DNA from: CANHCC01 sp040381555
Lineage (GTDB): Bacteria; Bacteroidota; Bacteroidia; J057; RFSG01
Assembly: GCA_040381555.1 (NCBI GenBank)
Contig: JBEIHC010000035.1
Coordinates: forward strand, 1 to 24,279
DNA: 24,279 nucleotides
Direction of reading: 5' to 3'
Notes under the pieces: generated by a model
What the model was told of the DNA's origin: nothing
Seen by the model: only the letters and a program-made list of their open reading frames with translations
Database searches by the model: none
Position numbers and translations under genes: made by a program
Shown here: positions 22,561 to 24,279 of the stretch, piece by piece
Layout of the letters: each line of letters begins with the position of its first letter
How positions within the stretch are numbered: position 1 is the first letter of the stretch

Positions 22561-23016
22561 GTGAAAATTTTCATACTCAATGGTCCCAATCTGAATAAAA
22601 CAGGTAAGCGTGACCCATTATTGTACGGAACGGAGACATTCGAAAAAATCATGGATGGACTTAGGCCTCAATTTCCGGAATTGGAATTGGAATATCGTCA
22701 AAGCAATTCAGAAGGCGAAATGATCAACTGGATTCAGGATGCCGAAGAACAAGGATTTCATGGGATTATCATTAATCCGGGCGCATATTCTCATTATTCA
22801 CTGGCACTCGCAGATGCATTGCTGGATTTAAGTATTCCGCGGATAGAAGTCCATTTGAGTAATATCCATAGCAGGGAGGACTTTAGAAGGCATTCCGTCA
22901 CAGCCTCCTCCTGTCAGGGAGTAATTGCAGGATTAGGAAAGGATAGCTACCGTCTGGCAATAGAATGGATGAGACAAAACGGGGCGAGAAAGACAGGCTT
23001 CAGAATTGATAAATAA
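22561..23016 (+). CDS. aroQ: 3-dehydroquinate dehydratase, type II
   Basis: Third step of the shikimate pathway: dehydrates 3-dehydroquinate to 3-dehydroshikimate in a dodecameric cytosolic enzyme. Starting at GTG 22561 gives 151 residues beginning MKIFILNGPNLN, as in relatives; an upstream in-frame TTG at 22537 adds eight unrelated residues. Catalytic residues are visible: R17 and Y22 in the flexible lid (KRDPLLYG), N73 and H78 (NPGAYSH), H98 (EVHLSN) and R109. The lid has Lys-Thr at 13-14 where most members have two Leu, a small oddity. The gene is divergent from xerD, with 48 bases between the two starts. Confidence 0.93.
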   Translation: MKIFILNGPNLNKTGKRDPLLYGTETFEKIMDGLRPQFPELELEYRQSNSEGEMINWIQDAEEQGFHGIIINPGAYSHYSLALADALLDLSIPRIEVHLSNIHSREDFRRHSVTASSCQGVIAGLGKDSYRLAIEWMRQNGARKTGFRIDK

Positions 23017-23107
23017 TTTTATTTACTAAAACTATTTTATTATGAAGGATTCTAATTATTCCTCTTGTGAAAACATTAAAAGTATTCGAATCAACTTAGT
23101 AAAAGTT

Positions 23108-23752
23108 ATGGCTAAGGGCTGTTTAAGTTTCCGAAATTATGGTTTGATACAAATTGTGTTATTGCTAATCGGTATGTTCGGGTGCACTCCAGTACCAGGT
23201 CCTCAGGAGGAGGAGTCACAAGCCTCTTGCGAGAGGTTGAATCGACTGATGTATATGATTCGTCAAACGGATAAGGCAATTCAACAGAGGAAGGAAGTGA
23301 AGGAGATTGAGACAATGGTTTCAGATTGTATCGCATTGTTAAAGGTTCAAAAATTAGATACTTCGGGTAGTTGCCGATATGAGGATCATGATCATTACCC
23401 TCAATATGCCCGGTTCATTTTAACGGATAATTTGTCAAGTCAATTGATGCGGGGACGATTACCAGAGTTGTTTCCTTATTTGTTGGAGTTTGGCAGCCTG
23501 TTTACCGATGATGCAGAGGTTTCAGAGTACTTTGGGGAGAAGCTTGCCTTGATAGCCTACCATAATCCCGCTATCTGGGTGGACTATTACAATTCTCATC
23601 CAGATATACAAGATTCTATGATTCGTAATACCGAATGGCAGATTCTGGAAAAGAGTAGAATGCTCCGCAGGTTGGAATCTGAGAAAGGCTCTGTTGGCCT
23701 AATAAAGATATTAGATGAGGGGGATTATTGGAATGCAAGGAAACAAAATTAG
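23108..23752 (+). CDS. Putative lipoprotein of unknown function
   Basis: I do not recognise a family. From the ATG at 23108 the product has 214 residues with a short basic N-terminus, a hydrophobic stretch IQIVLLLIGMFG (14-25) and Cys26, a lipobox-like MFGC followed by a Pro-rich linker, so a lipid-anchored envelope protein is likely. An earlier in-frame ATG at 23042 gives 236 residues, but would place 35 residues before the hydrophobic core. The mature part is helical in character, with Cys at 41, 74 and 89, and carries several aromatic, acidic segments (EYFGEKLALIAYHNPAIWVD). It follows aroQ by 91 bases. Confidence 0.6.
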   Translation: MAKGCLSFRNYGLIQIVLLLIGMFGCTPVPGPQEEESQASCERLNRLMYMIRQTDKAIQQRKEVKEIETMVSDCIALLKVQKLDTSGSCRYEDHDHYPQYARFILTDNLSSQLMRGRLPELFPYLLEFGSLFTDDAEVSEYFGEKLALIAYHNPAIWVDYYNSHPDIQDSMIRNTEWQILEKSRMLRRLESEKGSVGLIKILDEGDYWNARKQN

Positions 23753-23890
23753 ACACCCTATAGACTTGACTTTTATCAAGTTTGGATGCTGTAGAAATTT
23801 TGTTGTTTTGTTCACTCATGTTGAATTTACTTCAATTACTCTAGGATTATTTGCGGAGGAAAATCCATAAGGAAACTTTGGAAAGTTTAC
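23753..23890. other. Spacer after the lipoprotein gene
   Basis: No gene is supported. Two AT-rich inverted repeats are visible: acttga...tcaagt soon after the stop codon, around 23764-23782, which could act as a weak terminator, and aaacttt-gg-aaagttt at 23873-23888, whose 2-base centre makes a hairpin unlikely. The nested tandem repeat starts right after this stretch. Confidence 0.4.
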
Positions 23891-24279
23891 TTTCCCGAAG
23901 ATGGTGCAGGTATAGTTTTTAGGAGAGGTTGCTTGCTGATTTTTTGGGGGGGGATTAGGGGAGAGAAATTTACGAGAGCATTTTTTACTTTCCCGCAGAT
24001 GGCGCAGATGACGCAGATGAAGTAGGTATAGTTTTTAGGAGAGGTTGCTTGCTGATTTTTTTGGGGGGATTAGGGGAGAGAAATTTACGAGAGCATTGTT
24101 TAATTTCCCGCAGATAACGCAGATAACGCAGATGACGCAGATGGGGTAGGTATAGTTTTTAGGAGAGGTTGCTTGCTGATTTTTTTTGGGGGGATTAGGG
24201 GAGAGAAATTTACGAGAGCATTGTTTAATTTCCCGCAGATAACGCAGATAACGCAGATGACGCAGATGGGGTAGGTATA
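23891..24279. repeat. Nested tandem repeat with expanding cgcagat tract
   Basis: Four copies of a long unit begin with tttcccg at 23891, 23989, 24104 and 24229 and measure 98, 115, 125 and at least 51 bases; the last runs off the window. Each copy contains, in order, a 9-base microrepeat based on cgcagat, then gtaggtatag, aggagaggttgcttgctga, a T-run joined to a G-run, and attaggggagagaaatttac. The microrepeat rises from a degenerate trace in copy 1 to three units in copy 2 and four in copies 3 and 4, which explains most of the length difference. No open frame spans the array on either strand. Confidence 0.93.

Noticed and set aside
23891..24279. CRISPR array or coding repeat
   Set aside because: The parts between microrepeats are themselves repeated, not unique, and stop codons interrupt all frames.

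Overview
The window looks like a piece of a Bacteroidota chromosome. The main grounds are the protein sequences themselves, one unbroken str-S10-spc-alpha ribosomal gene array with no tuf after fusA and no adk between secY and map, start codons without Shine-Dalgarno sequences, and -7 elements of the Bacteroidota form TAnnTTTG in front of rpsL and aroQ. The class cannot be settled from this window; a Saprospiria- or Chitinophagia-like lineage is only a guess.

Layout. (1) Positions 1-357 hold simple repeats and a 30-base palindrome but no gene. (2) 358-1932 (minus) encodes a secreted protein with about seven beta-propeller-like repeats and a C-terminal PKD domain; its last sense codon and stop codon lie inside the palindrome. 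(3) 1856-2254 (minus) is the C-terminal part of a PhoH-family ATPase that has lost its PIN domain and Walker A motif. (4) 2255-2648 holds eight copies of a 17-base tandem repeat that end next to a strong intrinsic terminator. (5) 2649-20363 (minus) is a compact array of 33 genes, rpsL to rplQ: 29 ribosomal proteins, EF-G, SecY, methionine aminopeptidase, IF-1 and RNA polymerase alpha (the two counts overlap in no gene). No gap exceeds 28 bases, there is a recognisable promoter in front of rpsL and a terminator after rplQ, so the array may be read as one very long transcript, though internal promoters cannot be excluded. (6) 20589-23752 carries prmC (plus), a XerD-type recombinase (minus), aroQ (plus) and a probable lipoprotein (plus). 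(7) 23753-24279 holds a nested tandem repeat that runs off the window.

The central genes work together: they supply ribosomal proteins, translation initiation and elongation factors, the membrane channel for nascent proteins, N-terminal Met removal and the RNA polymerase scaffold subunit. prmC, which modifies release factors, also serves translation and sits divergently next to the array.

I did not find a convincing new multi-gene system. The parts that deserve a second look are the repeats at the edges of the conserved array, the truncated phoH, the palindrome that supplies a stop codon, and lineage extensions on L22, S3 and L17.
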